Shown piece after piece: positions 25,499-36,508 of a DNA stretch of 64,000 bases (the stretch's first letter is position 1; every line of letters begins with the position of its first letter). The translations under genes and the position numbers were made by a program. Source of the DNA: Paracoccus pantotrophus (lineage in GTDB: Bacteria > Pseudomonadota > Alphaproteobacteria > Rhodobacterales > Rhodobacteraceae); contig NZ_CP044423.1 in the NCBI RefSeq assembly GCF_008824185.1, positions 1,067,501 to 1,131,500 on the forward strand. The letters run 5' to 3'. The notes under the pieces were generated by a model, which was not told the origin of the DNA, did not search any database, and worked only from the letters and a program-made list of their open reading frames with translations.

Positions 25499-26554
25499 TT
25501 GTCCCAGCGCCCGATCACCACCGTTCCCGCCCTGGTCGAGGCCGGCCTGGCCGATGCCGCGCAGGCCGAGGCACTGGACGCGGTGGCGGCCGAGTTCCGC
25601 ATCCGCATCTCGCCCGCCATGCGCCAGGCCATGCGGGCGCCCGGCGACGGCGTCGCCGCGCAATTCCTGCCCGATGCGCGCGAATTGCGGATCCGCCCCG
25701 AGGAACTGGCCGATCCGATCGGGGACGACGCGCACAGCCCGACGCCCGGCCTGACCCATCGCTATCCCGACCGGGTGATCCTGCATGTCACCAGGACATG
25801 CGAGGTCTATTGCCGCTTCTGTTTTCGCCGCGAGGTGGTGGGCGAGGAGGGCACCCTGCCCGAGCCCCAGCTGGCGGCGGCGCTGGACTATATCGCCCGC
25901 ACCCCGGCGATCCGCGAGGTGATCCTGACCGGCGGCGACCCGATGGTGCTGTCAGCGCGCCGCATCGCGGCACTGATGGCGCGGCTGGAGGCGATCGCCC
26001 ATGTCGATGTCGTACGCTTCCATACCCGCGTGCCGGTGGTGGCCCCCGGCCGCATCGACGCGGCCATGCTGGCGGCGCTGCGGCCGGCGCGGCTGGCGGT
26101 CTGGGTGGTGATCCACACCAATCACGCGCAGGAACTGACCGAGGCCGCCCGCGCCGCGCTGGCGCGGCTGGCCGATGCGGGCATCCCGCTGTTGTCGCAG
26201 ACCGTGCTGCTTCGGGGAGTGAATGCCGATCCCGAGGTGCTGGCCGAGCTGTTCCGGGCGCTGATCCGCAACCGGGTCAAGCCCTATTACCTGCATCATT
26301 GCGACCTGGCGCGCGGCACCGGCCATTTCCGCACCTCCATCGCCGAGGGACAGGCGATCATGGCGGCCCTGCGCGGGCGGCTGTCGGGGACATGCCTGCC
26401 GACCTATGTGCTGGACCTGCCGGGCGGGCACGGCAAGGTGCCGCTGGGCCCCGACCACGTCCGGCCGACCGCGCCCGGCCGCTATGCGATCCGCGACTGG
26501 CGGGGACGGCTGCACGAATATCGCGATCCGGAAGGCGGCGACGCTTGCGACTGA
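25499..26554 (+). CDS. epmB: Lysine 2,3-aminomutase-like radical SAM enzyme, probable EpmB
   Basis: A 351-residue radical SAM, PLP-dependent enzyme. The iron-sulfur cluster motif is CEVYCRFC (C101, C105, C108), GGDPM follows, and the PLP lysine lies in DLPGGHGKVPLG. The short length and presence of EpmA and EF-P in the same window favour EpmB, which makes (R)-beta-lysine for EF-P, over a catabolic KamA. Start: a TTG at 25499 with AAGAGG upstream, where homology begins (SQRPITTVPALVEAG). An ATG at 25421 would add 26 unconserved residues. The next gene encodes an unrelated periplasmic protein. Confidence 0.82.
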   Translation: MSQRPITTVPALVEAGLADAAQAEALDAVAAEFRIRISPAMRQAMRAPGDGVAAQFLPDARELRIRPEELADPIGDDAHSPTPGLTHRYPDRVILHVTRTCEVYCRFCFRREVVGEEGTLPEPQLAAALDYIARTPAIREVILTGGDPMVLSARRIAALMARLEAIAHVDVVRFHTRVPVVAPGRIDAAMLAALRPARLAVWVVIHTNHAQELTEAARAALARLADAGIPLLSQTVLLRGVNADPEVLAELFRALIRNRVKPYYLHHCDLARGTGHFRTSIAEGQAIMAALRGRLSGTCLPTYVLDLPGGHGKVPLGPDHVRPTAPGRYAIRDWRGRLHEYRDPEGGDACD

Positions 26555-26634
26555 CCGCAGGGGCGGCCCCGGCGCCAGGGAACCCGTCCGGCCCCGCGCA
26601 TGTTTCCCCTGCGAACAGCCGAAGGACCGGCCCC

Positions 26635-27117
26635 ATGCGCAAATCGCTTCTTTCCCTGATCCTCTGTACCGCGCTGATGCCCGCCGCAGCCGGGGCACAG
26701 GATTACGAACCCCCGCTGGCCGACGAGCCGCCGCCGCAGGGCCTGCCTGCACCCGACGAATCCGACACGCTGGAGCGCGGGCTGGAAAACTTCATGCGCA
26801 ACCTTCTGGAACAGGCCGAGCCGCATCTGGACCGGCTGGGCCGCGACCTGGGCGATACGCTGGGCGCGGTCGCGCCGGTGCTGCAGGACATCGGCAAGCT
26901 GATGGACGACGTGCGCAACTACCAGGCACCCGAGCGGCTGGAGAATGGCGACATCCTGATCCGCCGCCGCGCCGACGCGCCGCCGCCCCCGCCGGTGGGC
27001 GATGCGCTGCGCGACATGCTGCGCCCCGCGCCCGAGGACGACCCGCGCCTGGCCCCGCCGCCCGAGGCGACGCCGCCACTGCCCGGACGCGACCCCGAAA
27101 GCGAGATCGAGCTTTAG
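26635..27117 (+). CDS. Hypothetical exported protein with proline-rich tail
   Basis: A 160-residue protein with a signal peptide (MRKSLLSLILCTALMPAAAGA) followed by an acidic, proline-rich stretch, an amphipathic helical middle (ENFMRNLLEQAEPHLDRLGRDLGDTLGAVAPVL, split here by its length) and a C-terminus dominated by prolines (PPPPPVGDALRDMLRPAPED). I do not recognise a catalytic domain. The gene lies 80 bases after epmB on the same strand and converges with the glycosyltransferase gene, with the two stops overlapping. Confidence 0.75.
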   Translation: MRKSLLSLILCTALMPAAAGAQDYEPPLADEPPPQGLPAPDESDTLERGLENFMRNLLEQAEPHLDRLGRDLGDTLGAVAPVLQDIGKLMDDVRNYQAPERLENGDILIRRRADAPPPPPVGDALRDMLRPAPEDDPRLAPPPEATPPLPGRDPESEIEL

Positions 27118-28327
27118 GGCGCGAAGCTTTCCACCCAGTCGATCAACCGCGGCAGGCAATGGCCGTGCAGGTCATAGCCCTGCCGGATGGTGTCGCGCGC
27201 CGCCGCCCGCAGGCGCGGCGCCTCGGGGTCGCCGGCCAGGCCGCGGATCAGCGCCGCCTCCAGCGCGGGCTGGTCGAAAAACGGCACCAGCCGGCCGTTC
27301 TCGCCGTCGCGGATCAGCTCGCGCACCGGCTCGGTATCGGAACCGACGACATAGCAGCCCGCCGCCATCGCCTCGGTCAGCGACCAGCTGAGCACGAAGG
27401 GATAGGTCAGGTAGCAATGCACCCGGCTGACCTGCAGCAGCGCCAGATAGTGCGAATAAGGCACCCGGCCCAGGAAATGGATGCGCGCCAGGTCCAGCCG
27501 GCCGTCGAGTTCGGCCAGCAGCTTTTCGCGCCAGCTTGGCGTGTCCTTGGGCAGGCCGCCATAGCTGGCCCCATCGGCGCCGACCAGCACCACCTGCGCA
27601 TTCGGCCGCGTCCGCAGCACCTCGGGCAACGCGCGCATGAAGCGGTGAAAGCCGCGATAGGGCTCGAGCGAGCGCGAGACATAGGTCAGAACCTCGTCCC
27701 CCGCCCGCAGCTTGCGGCCGTCGGGCAGCGCAAGCTCGGCCTGCGGATCAGGGCGGACCTTCTGCGTGTCGATGCCGTCGTGGATCACCGTCAGCTTGCC
27801 GCGCAATTCCGGCGGAAAGGATTTCGCCTGGTATTGCGTCGGCGACAGCCCGGCATCGGCCTGCACCAGCCCCTGGATCAGATGCGCCGAGCGCGCGACG
27901 GTGCCGACCCGCGCCTCGTCGCTGCCGGGGCTGATCTCGGGGTCGAAGCCGACGTCATGGCCGCGGGTGCGATACATCAGCTCGGCATAGACCAGCAACT
28001 TCGCCTCGGGCCAGATCTCGCGCAGAAACAGCGTCTCGCCCCAGCCGCTATGGCCGAAGATCAGGTCGGGCGCATAGCCGTGCCGGTCGCGCAAGGCCCG
28101 GCAGCCGCGGGCCGCGACCCAGCCGCGCTCGGCCATCTCGCCGTAGGTCCGGCCCAGCATGGGCGGCAGGTCCAGCGCGCCCGGTGTCTTGTAGCGCAGC
28201 ACGCGGACCGGAGAGGCGCGCTGGTTCTTCTCGTCCGTCAGCGCCATGACGTGATGGCCGCGCGCGGCCAGGGCCGGCGCCAGATGCAGGAACTGGCCGG
28301 GGAAATTCTGGTGAATAAAAAGGATTT

Positions 28328-28331
<4 letters not shown>
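27114..28331 (-). CDS. Glycosyltransferase, family 4
   Basis: A 405-residue GT-B fold enzyme. The N-terminal domain opens KILFIHQNFPGQFLHLAPAL, as in the Glyco_trans_4_3 group. The C-terminal Glycos_transf_1 domain has SRSLEPYRGFHRFMRALPEV, the donor-site segment SWSLTEAMAAGCYVVGSD and E-rich ends. It begins with TTG at 28331, whose last bases form the TGA stop of the ABC ATPase gene (TTGA), with AAGG upstream, so translation is coupled to the peptide transporter operon. The sugar and acceptor are unknown. No other polysaccharide gene is near. Confidence 0.86.
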
Positions 28332-29940
<1,609 letters not shown>

Positions 29941-29944
<4 letters not shown>

Positions 29945-31047
29945 CGAAAGGTCTTTCTTGGGTCGAAGGCGTCGCGCACGCCTTCGAAGATGAACACCAG
30001 CAGCGACAGCATGATGGCGAAGCTGAAGAAGGCGGTGAAGCCCAGCCAGGGCGCCTGCAAGTTCTGCTTGGCCTGCAGGGCCAACTCCCCCAGCGAGGGG
30101 GCCGAGCTGGGCAGGCCGTAGCCCAGATAATCCAGCGCCGCCAGCGACGAGATGGTGCCGGTGACGACGAAGGGCAGCATGGTCAGCGTCGCCACCATGG
30201 CATTGGGCAGGATGTGGCGGAACATGATCGTGCGGTCATTGACGCCAAGCGCGCGGGCGGCGCGGACATATTCGAAGTTGCGCGCCCGCAGGAACTCGGC
30301 CCGCACCACGCCGACCAGCGCCGGCCAGCCGAACAGGATCGAGACGAAGACCAAGAGCCAGAAACTTCGCCCCAGAATCGCGAACAGGATGATAATCACG
30401 TAAAGCGAAGGGGTTGAACCCCATATCTCAAGCAATCTCTGAAAGACCAGATCGGTGCGACCGCCGAAATAGCCCTGCACCGCCCCCGCCGCGATGCCCA
30501 GAAGCGAGGCGACCACGGTCACGATCAGCGTGAACAGGATCGACAGGCGAAAGCCGTAGATCACCCGCGCCAGCACATCGCGCGCCGTGTCGTCGGTGCC
30601 CAGCCAATGCGCCGCATCGGGCGCGCTGGGGGCGGTGCCGACATTGTTGATGGTGCGATAGTGATAGGGGATCGGCGGCCAGAGCATCCAGCCCCGCTCG
30701 ACCGCCTCGCCCGCGACCTGGCCGGTCTCGCGCGCCTCCTGCTCGGTCGCCTCGGGGTCGTCCCAGCATTCCTCACGCCCGCCGGTGCGGATCAGGCATT
30801 GCACGCCGGGATCGGTATAGATCGCCTCGGTGCCGAAATCGCCGCCGAAGGCGGTCTCGGGATAGAAGCGATAGACGGGGAAATGCAGCTCGCCCCTGTA
30901 GCTGACCAGGATCGGCTTGTCGTTGGCGATCAGTTCCGCGAACAGCGAGGCGACGAACAGGATGGTGAAGACCACCAGCGACCAGAAGGCGCGCTTGTTG
31001 CGGCGGAAATTGCGCAGCCGGCGGCGGTTCAGCTCGGTCATCGCCAT
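29941..31047 (-). CDS. yejE: Peptide ABC transporter permease
   Basis: A 368-residue inner membrane permease of the BPD_transp_1 family. The first membrane segment (residues about 20-40, FWSLVVFTILFVASLFAEL) is followed by a long periplasmic loop, and the coupling EAA loop is RAARALGVNDRTIMFRHILPN. The loop carries two cysteines (VQCLIRT and REECWDD). The start at 31047 shares a base with the yejB stop (TGATG). It forms the channel with YejB. Confidence 0.93.
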
Positions 31048-32186
31048 CAGCCGGCCCTCCGCTCGAAATCGATGCGCGGGTCGACCAGCACATACATCAG
31101 GTCCGAGAGGATCCCGACCAGCAGGCCCAGCAGGCCGAAGACGTAAAGCGTGCCGAAGATCACCGGGTAGTCGCGCTGCACCGCCGCCTCGAAGCCCAGT
31201 CGGCCGAGGCCATCGAGCGAGAAGATGGTCTCGATCAGGATCGAGGAGCCGAAGAACACGCCCAGGAACATCGACGGAAACCCGGCGATCACGATCAGCA
31301 TGGCGTTGCGGAAGACATGGCCGTAAAGCACCCGGCCCTCGGTCAGGCCCTTGGCGCGGGCGGTCATGACATATTGCTTGTTGATCTCGTCCAGGAAGCT
31401 GTTCTTGGTCAAGAGCGTCAGCGTGGCGAAGCTGGAGATGGTGGTGGCCGTCACCGGCAGGGCGATGTGCCACAGATAGTCCTTGACCTTGCCCCAGAGG
31501 CTCAGATCAGCCCAGTTGTCCGAGGTCAGGCCGCGCAGCGGAAAGATCTGCCAATAGCTGCCGCCCGCGAACAGCACCATCAAGAGGACCGCGAACAGGA
31601 AGGCCGGGATGGCATAGCCGACGATGATCGCGCCCGAGGTCCAGGTGTCGAAGGGCGTGCCGTTCCTGACCGCCTTGCGGATGCCCAGCGGTATCGAGAT
31701 CAGATAGGCGATCAGGGTCGACCACAGGCCCAGCGTGATCGAGACCGGCATCTTTTCCAGCACCAGGTCGATGACCGAGATCGAGCGGAAGAAGCTGGTG
31801 CCGAAATCGAAGCGGACGTAATTGCCCAGCATGATCAGGAAACGCTCGGCCGCACCGATCTTTTCCTTGCTGCAATCGGGGGATTTCAGGTCCGGCTCGC
31901 CCTGGTGGCCCGGCATGCAGGCGATGCGGGCAAAGCCCATCTGCACCTCAAGCTGGTCCAGCAATTCGGGCGGGATGCCGCGGGCGCCGGCATATTCGGT
32001 GCTCTGCGGCGACTCGCCCGCGCCGCCGGTAATGTTGCGCAGCGCGTCGCCCTCGCCCTGGACGCGGGCGATGATCTGCTCGATCGGGCCGCCGGGAACG
32101 AATTGCGTCAGCGTGAAGTTGACCAGCATGATGCCGATCAGCGTGGGTATGATCAGCAGCAAGCGCCGCAGGATATAGGCTGCCAT
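31047..32186 (-). CDS. yejB: Peptide ABC transporter permease
   Basis: A 379-residue partner permease. It opens with [20 protein letters not shown] as usual for DppB/YejB proteins, then has a large periplasmic insertion (about residues 40-115) containing the cysteines of ARIACMPGH and SPDCSKEK. The EAA loop is [20 protein letters not shown]. It stands 43 bases after yejA. The insertion is longer than in DppB and is typical of the Yej branch. Confidence 0.93.
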   Translation of the reverse strand: MAAYILRRLLLIIPTLIGIMLVNFTLTQFVPGGPIEQIIARVQGEGDALRNITGGAGESPQSTEYAGARGIPPELLDQLEVQMGFARIACMPGHQGEPDLKSPDCSKEKIGAAERFLIMLGNYVRFDFGTSFFRSISVIDLVLEKMPVSITLGLWSTLIAYLISIPLGIRKAVRNGTPFDTWTSGAIIVGYAIPAFLFAVLLMVLFAGGSYWQIFPLRGLTSDNWADLSLWGKVKDYLWHIALPVTATTISSFATLTLLTKNSFLDEINKQYVMTARAKGLTEGRVLYGHVFRNAMLIVIAGFPSMFLGVFFGSSILIETIFSLDGLGRLGFEAAVQRDYPVIFGTLYVFGLLGLLVGILSDLMYVLVDPRIDFERRAG

Positions 32187-32229
32187 CCGTCCCCTTGCTC
32201 CGCCTTGATCCGCGCCGGCCCCGCAGGGT

Positions 32230-34092
32230 CTAGCGCAGCGCGCCGGATTGTTTCAGCTTTGCCGCCTTATCCGCGTCATACCACCAGAAATCAAGCTCAC
32301 CCAGCGCATAGGGCGGCAGGGTCTCGGGATGGCCGAAGATGTCGTAATAGGCAACGGTATACTGGGCCTTGAACCATTGCGGCACCCAGAAGCGCAGCGC
32401 CCGCAGGCTGCGGTCCAGCGCATGGGCCACGGTGATCATCTCTTCCTCGGTCTTTGCCTCGATGCCCAGCTGGATCAGCCGGTCGATGGCCGGATTGGCC
32501 AGGCCCATCGGGTTGAACACGTCGCCGACATTTTCCGAGCCGAAGGTCTGCTCGGTATCGCCGGTCAGGAAATAGCCCTGGGAGACATGATCCGTCACGA
32601 TGTCGAAATCATGGCTGCGGGTGCGCGCGGTCAACTGGGCGTCGTCCACCCGCAGGTTCACCGCGTCGATGCCGATGGCCCGCAGGTTCTGCACGAAGGG
32701 GTTGATCACCCGGTCGAAGGTGGCGCTGTCGTTCAGGAACTCGACCCGCAGCACCTCGCCCTGGGCATTGCGGCGCATGCCGTCCGCGCCCGGCTTCCAG
32801 CCCGCCTCGTCCAGCAGCTGCGCCGCGCGGCGCATGTTGCGCCGGTCGAGCTGGGTCTTGCCCGAAACGGGCTGAAGCACCGCGTCGTCGGTCAGCACGC
32901 CCGGCGGCAGATCCTTGGCCAGGGGCTCCAGCAGCGCCAGCTCGGCCGGCGTGGGCTTGCCCTCGGCCATCAGCGGGCTGTTTTCCCAGGGCGAGTTCAC
33001 CCGCGCGTAAAGCCCATAGAACAGCGTCTCGTTCGACCATTCGAAGTTGAACATCAGCCCGATGGCCTCGCGCACGCGGATGTCCTGGAACTTGGGACGG
33101 CGCAGGTTGAAGACCCAGCCCTGGCCGTTGGCGATGCTGCCGTCGGGCAGCGCCTCCTTTTTCACCGCGCCGGATTGCACGGCAGGGAAATCATAGCGCG
33201 TCGCCCAGTGGATCGAGCTTGCCTCGTTGCGGAAGGTATAGACGCCGGCCTTGAAGGCCTCGAAGGCGCTGTCGTAATCGCCGAAATACTCGACGCGGAT
33301 GCGGTCGAAATTGTGCCGGCCGATGTTGATCGGCAGATCCTTGCCCCAATAGTCGGGATTGCGCCGCAGGGTGATCGAGCGGCCGGCATCGGCCCGGTCG
33401 AACATGTAAGGCCCCGAGCCGACGAAGGGGATGTTGCTCGACTGTTCGATGTCGCGCTTGTTCTTGCGGAAATCCTCGCGCGAGAAGACGATCTGGCCGC
33501 CGACCGACTGGATCACGTCCCGGCGCGGATAATCCGGCCGGAAGATGAACTTGATGGTGCGGTCGTCGATCACCTCGGCCTTGGCGACGATCTTGGAAAT
33601 GATCGTGCGATACGAGGACAGGCCCTTGTCGCGCAGCAGTTCAAAGGAAAACAGCACGTCATGCGCGGTCAGCGGCGTGCCGTCCGAGAATTTCGCCTCG
33701 GGGCGCAGGTGGAAGATCACCCAGTCGCGGCTTTCGGGATATTCGATGGTCTCGCAGAGCAGGCAATAGGCGGTGCCGATCTCGTCGGCGACGCCTTCCA
33801 TCAGCGGCTCCAGCATGGCGTTGGACAGCATGGCCGCGCGGCCGCGGTGGGTATAGGGGTTGTAGCTGTCGAAGCCGCCGCTGAACCATTCCGAAATCTC
33901 GCCGCCCTTGGGCGCATCGGGGTTCACATAGCGCAGATGCGGGAAATCGGCTGGCAGTTCGGGTTCGCCGAAGACCGCGATGCCATGCGACACGATGGTC
34001 CGGGGCTCCTGCGGCTCCTGCGCCAAGACCAGGCCGGGCAGAAGCGCCGTGAAGGCAAGCATCGGGGCATGTCGCAGGAAACGCATCGTCAT
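32230..34092 (-). CDS. yejA: Peptide ABC transporter substrate-binding protein
   Basis: A 620-residue SBP_bac_5 protein with a signal peptide ([23 protein letters not shown]). The fold markers are [18 protein letters not shown], the middle [19 protein letters not shown] and the C-terminal helix region. It delivers peptides to YejBE. The start may be 34092 or the ATG two codons later (34086). Its leader contains a 17-base tandem repeat. It is the first gene of a five-gene operon ending with the glycosyltransferase. Confidence 0.93.
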   Translation of the reverse strand: MTMRFLRHAPMLAFTALLPGLVLAQEPQEPRTIVSHGIAVFGEPELPADFPHLRYVNPDAPKGGEISEWFSGGFDSYNPYTHRGRAAMLSNAMLEPLMEGVADEIGTAYCLLCETIEYPESRDWVIFHLRPEAKFSDGTPLTAHDVLFSFELLRDKGLSSYRTIISKIVAKAEVIDDRTIKFIFRPDYPRRDVIQSVGGQIVFSREDFRKNKRDIEQSSNIPFVGSGPYMFDRADAGRSITLRRNPDYWGKDLPINIGRHNFDRIRVEYFGDYDSAFEAFKAGVYTFRNEASSIHWATRYDFPAVQSGAVKKEALPDGSIANGQGWVFNLRRPKFQDIRVREAIGLMFNFEWSNETLFYGLYARVNSPWENSPLMAEGKPTPAELALLEPLAKDLPPGVLTDDAVLQPVSGKTQLDRRNMRRAAQLLDEAGWKPGADGMRRNAQGEVLRVEFLNDSATFDRVINPFVQNLRAIGIDAVNLRVDDAQLTARTRSHDFDIVTDHVSQGYFLTGDTEQTFGSENVGDVFNPMGLANPAIDRLIQLGIEAKTEEEMITVAHALDRSLRALRFWVPQWFKAQYTVAYYDIFGHPETLPPYALGELDFWWYDADKAAKLKQSGALR

Positions 34093-34106
34093 CGGGTCTT
34101 GTCGAT

Positions 34107-34145
34107 CCTTGTTCTGGTTCTGGCCTTGTTCTGGTTCTGGCCTTG
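34107..34145. repeat. 17-base tandem repeat in the yejA leader
   Basis: CCTTGTTCTGGTTCTGG occurs twice without a gap (34107-34123 and 34124-34140) and a third copy begins at 34141. It lies 15 bases upstream of the yejA start, where repeat number could affect expression. Confidence 0.75.
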
Positions 34146-34245
34146 CTCGAGGGCGGCGGCGCGCCCGCGGCAAGGCTAGCAGCCCTCGGGCCCGGTTCAA
34201 CATGCAAATGCGTGATCCGCCGCGCGGGGCCGGGCCGCGGCAACG

Positions 34246-34272
34246 AAAAAGGGCGCCCCCAAGGGACGCCCC
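34246..34272 (-). terminator. Intrinsic terminator of the cytochrome c552 gene
   Basis: On the minus strand GGGCGTCCC and GGGGCGCCC form a 9-base-pair stem (one G-T pair) with a tiny loop, followed by five T. It lies 26 bases after the cytochrome stop and separates it from yejA. Confidence 0.75.
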
Positions 34273-34297
34273 ATGCCTGCCGCGCGGGCCGCGCCGC

Positions 34298-34891
<594 letters not shown>

Positions 34892-34991
34892 TCAAGGTGT
34901 AGTTGTCGCTGGCAAAGCACAAAACGGACCAGGAGGCCAGCCCGGCACGAGGGCAAGGCCCAGGCCGCCACCCCGAGCCAAGGTGTGATCC

Positions 34992-35873
34992 ATGACCGAC
35001 GCCCCCACCCAGAACGTGATCGCATTCCAGGGCGAACCCGGCGCCTACAGCCACCAGGCCTGCCGCTTCTATCGCCCGCAGATGGAGGCGCTGCCCTGCC
35101 GCACCTTCGAGGACACGATCGAGGCGGTGCGGGCCGGCAAGGCCGAGCTGGCGATGCTGCCGGTCGAGAACTCGACCTATGGCCGGGTGGCGGACATCCA
35201 CCACCTGCTGCCCGAAACCGGGCTGCACATCATCGACGAGGGCTTCGTGCGGGTGCGCATCAGCCTGCTGGCGGTGCCCGGCACCAAGCTGTCGCAGATC
35301 AGCGAGGCAATGAGCCACCCGGTGCTGCTGGGTCAATGCCGCGGCTTCTTGCGCCGCCACGCCATCCGCAGCATCGTCGGCGCCGACACGGCCGGCTCGG
35401 CGCTGGAGGTCGCGCGCCGGGCCGAGCCGTCGCTGGCCGCGCTGGCCGCGCCGCTGGCGGGCGAGATCTACGGGCTCGAGGAACTCGCCTCGGGCATCGA
35501 GGACCGGCAGAACAACACCACCCGCTTCCTGGTCATGGCGCGCCAGCCCGATTTCAGCCGCCGCACCAATGCCCAGGGCGGCACGACGATGATGACCAGC
35601 TTCGTCTTCCGGGTGCGCAACATCCCGGCGGCGCTCTACAAGGCGCTTGGCGGCTTTGCCACCAACGGCGTCAACATGACCAAGCTGGAAAGCTACATGG
35701 TGGACGGCGTCTTCACCGCGACGCAGTTCTATGCCGACATCGAGGGCCATCCCGAGGATCCGCACGTCGCCCGCGCGCTGGAGGAACTGGACTATTTCAC
35801 TTCCAGCCTGAACATCCTGGGCGTCTATCCGGCCGATCCGCTGCGCGCCGCGCAGTCGCAGGCGGCCGCGTGA
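34992..35873 (+). CDS. pheA: Prephenate dehydratase
   Basis: A 293-residue monofunctional enzyme converting prephenate to phenylpyruvate. The catalytic domain opens IAFQGEPGAYSHQACR and has PVENSTYGRV and NNTTRFLVMA (the TRF motif). A C-terminal ACT domain at about 195-285 (FRVRNIPAALYKALGGFATN, then TKLESYMVDG) gives feedback control by phenylalanine; the usual GALV and ESRP motifs are altered to PAAL and ESYM. No chorismate mutase domain is present. Confidence 0.95.
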   Translation: MTDAPTQNVIAFQGEPGAYSHQACRFYRPQMEALPCRTFEDTIEAVRAGKAELAMLPVENSTYGRVADIHHLLPETGLHIIDEGFVRVRISLLAVPGTKLSQISEAMSHPVLLGQCRGFLRRHAIRSIVGADTAGSALEVARRAEPSLAALAAPLAGEIYGLEELASGIEDRQNNTTRFLVMARQPDFSRRTNAQGGTTMMTSFVFRVRNIPAALYKALGGFATNGVNMTKLESYMVDGVFTATQFYADIEGHPEDPHVARALEELDYFTSSLNILGVYPADPLRAAQSQAAA

Positions 35874-35888
35874 TAGGCAGGCCGGCCG

Positions 35889-36353
35889 TTAGGCAGCCTG
35901 CGCGCCCGAGGCCAGGTCGGCGATGAACTCGCCGATCCGCCGGCCGAATTTGCGGTCCAGCTGCGCCTTGCCCAGCTTGGCAGTCTGCAACATCAGCCGC
36001 GCCTTCATGCTGCGCGGACGCGCCTCGGTCTCGAAGATCATCCGCGACTTCGTCCGGGTCAGCGCCACCACGGACATGCGGATGACCAGGTCGAACTGGT
36101 CGGATGTGCCGTTGAGGACCAGCAACTCGGGCGCGTCCAGCCGCGCCACCTCGGCCGTGACTTCGCGATGGCGGCCGCGCCAGTCGAAGCCGATCAGCCA
36201 GCGCATTCCCACCCCAGGGGCGGCCAGGTCGTCGAGCCGGCGCACCGTCGCCCCGCGCCGCACCAGCATCCGCTCGATGGCGTGAAAATTGCTGGCTGCA
36301 CGGAACAGGGCCTCCGCGGCCAGGTCGACATCCCGTCGGGTCGAAAACTTCAT
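35889..36353 (-). CDS. SRPBCC-like hypothetical protein
   Basis: A 154-residue protein whose pattern (MKFSTRRDVDLAAEALFRAA at the N-terminus, alternating strands, long C-terminal helix RKFGRRIGEFIADL) suggests a START/SRPBCC-type ligand-binding fold. It has no signal peptide. The start at 36353 is chosen because homology-like structure begins there; the frame is open upstream. It converges with pheA, 15 bases apart. I cannot assign a function. Confidence 0.7.
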   Translation of the reverse strand: MKFSTRRDVDLAAEALFRAASNFHAIERMLVRRGATVRRLDDLAAPGVGMRWLIGFDWRGRHREVTAEVARLDAPELLVLNGTSDQFDLVIRMSVVALTRTKSRMIFETEARPRSMKARLMLQTAKLGKAQLDRKFGRRIGEFIADLASGAQAA

Positions 36354-36508
36354 TGCTGATCCAGTCAAATCAAAGAAACCAGGCACCGCCCCGGTCATCC
36401 CATGTTGTGCCGGGGCATGCAAGTCGCCGCCCGCAAGGGCCAACAGGCCGCAGGCATGAAATACAATCCAAGGTTGCAATATGTATCAATAGACTGCATT
36501 CATGCGTC

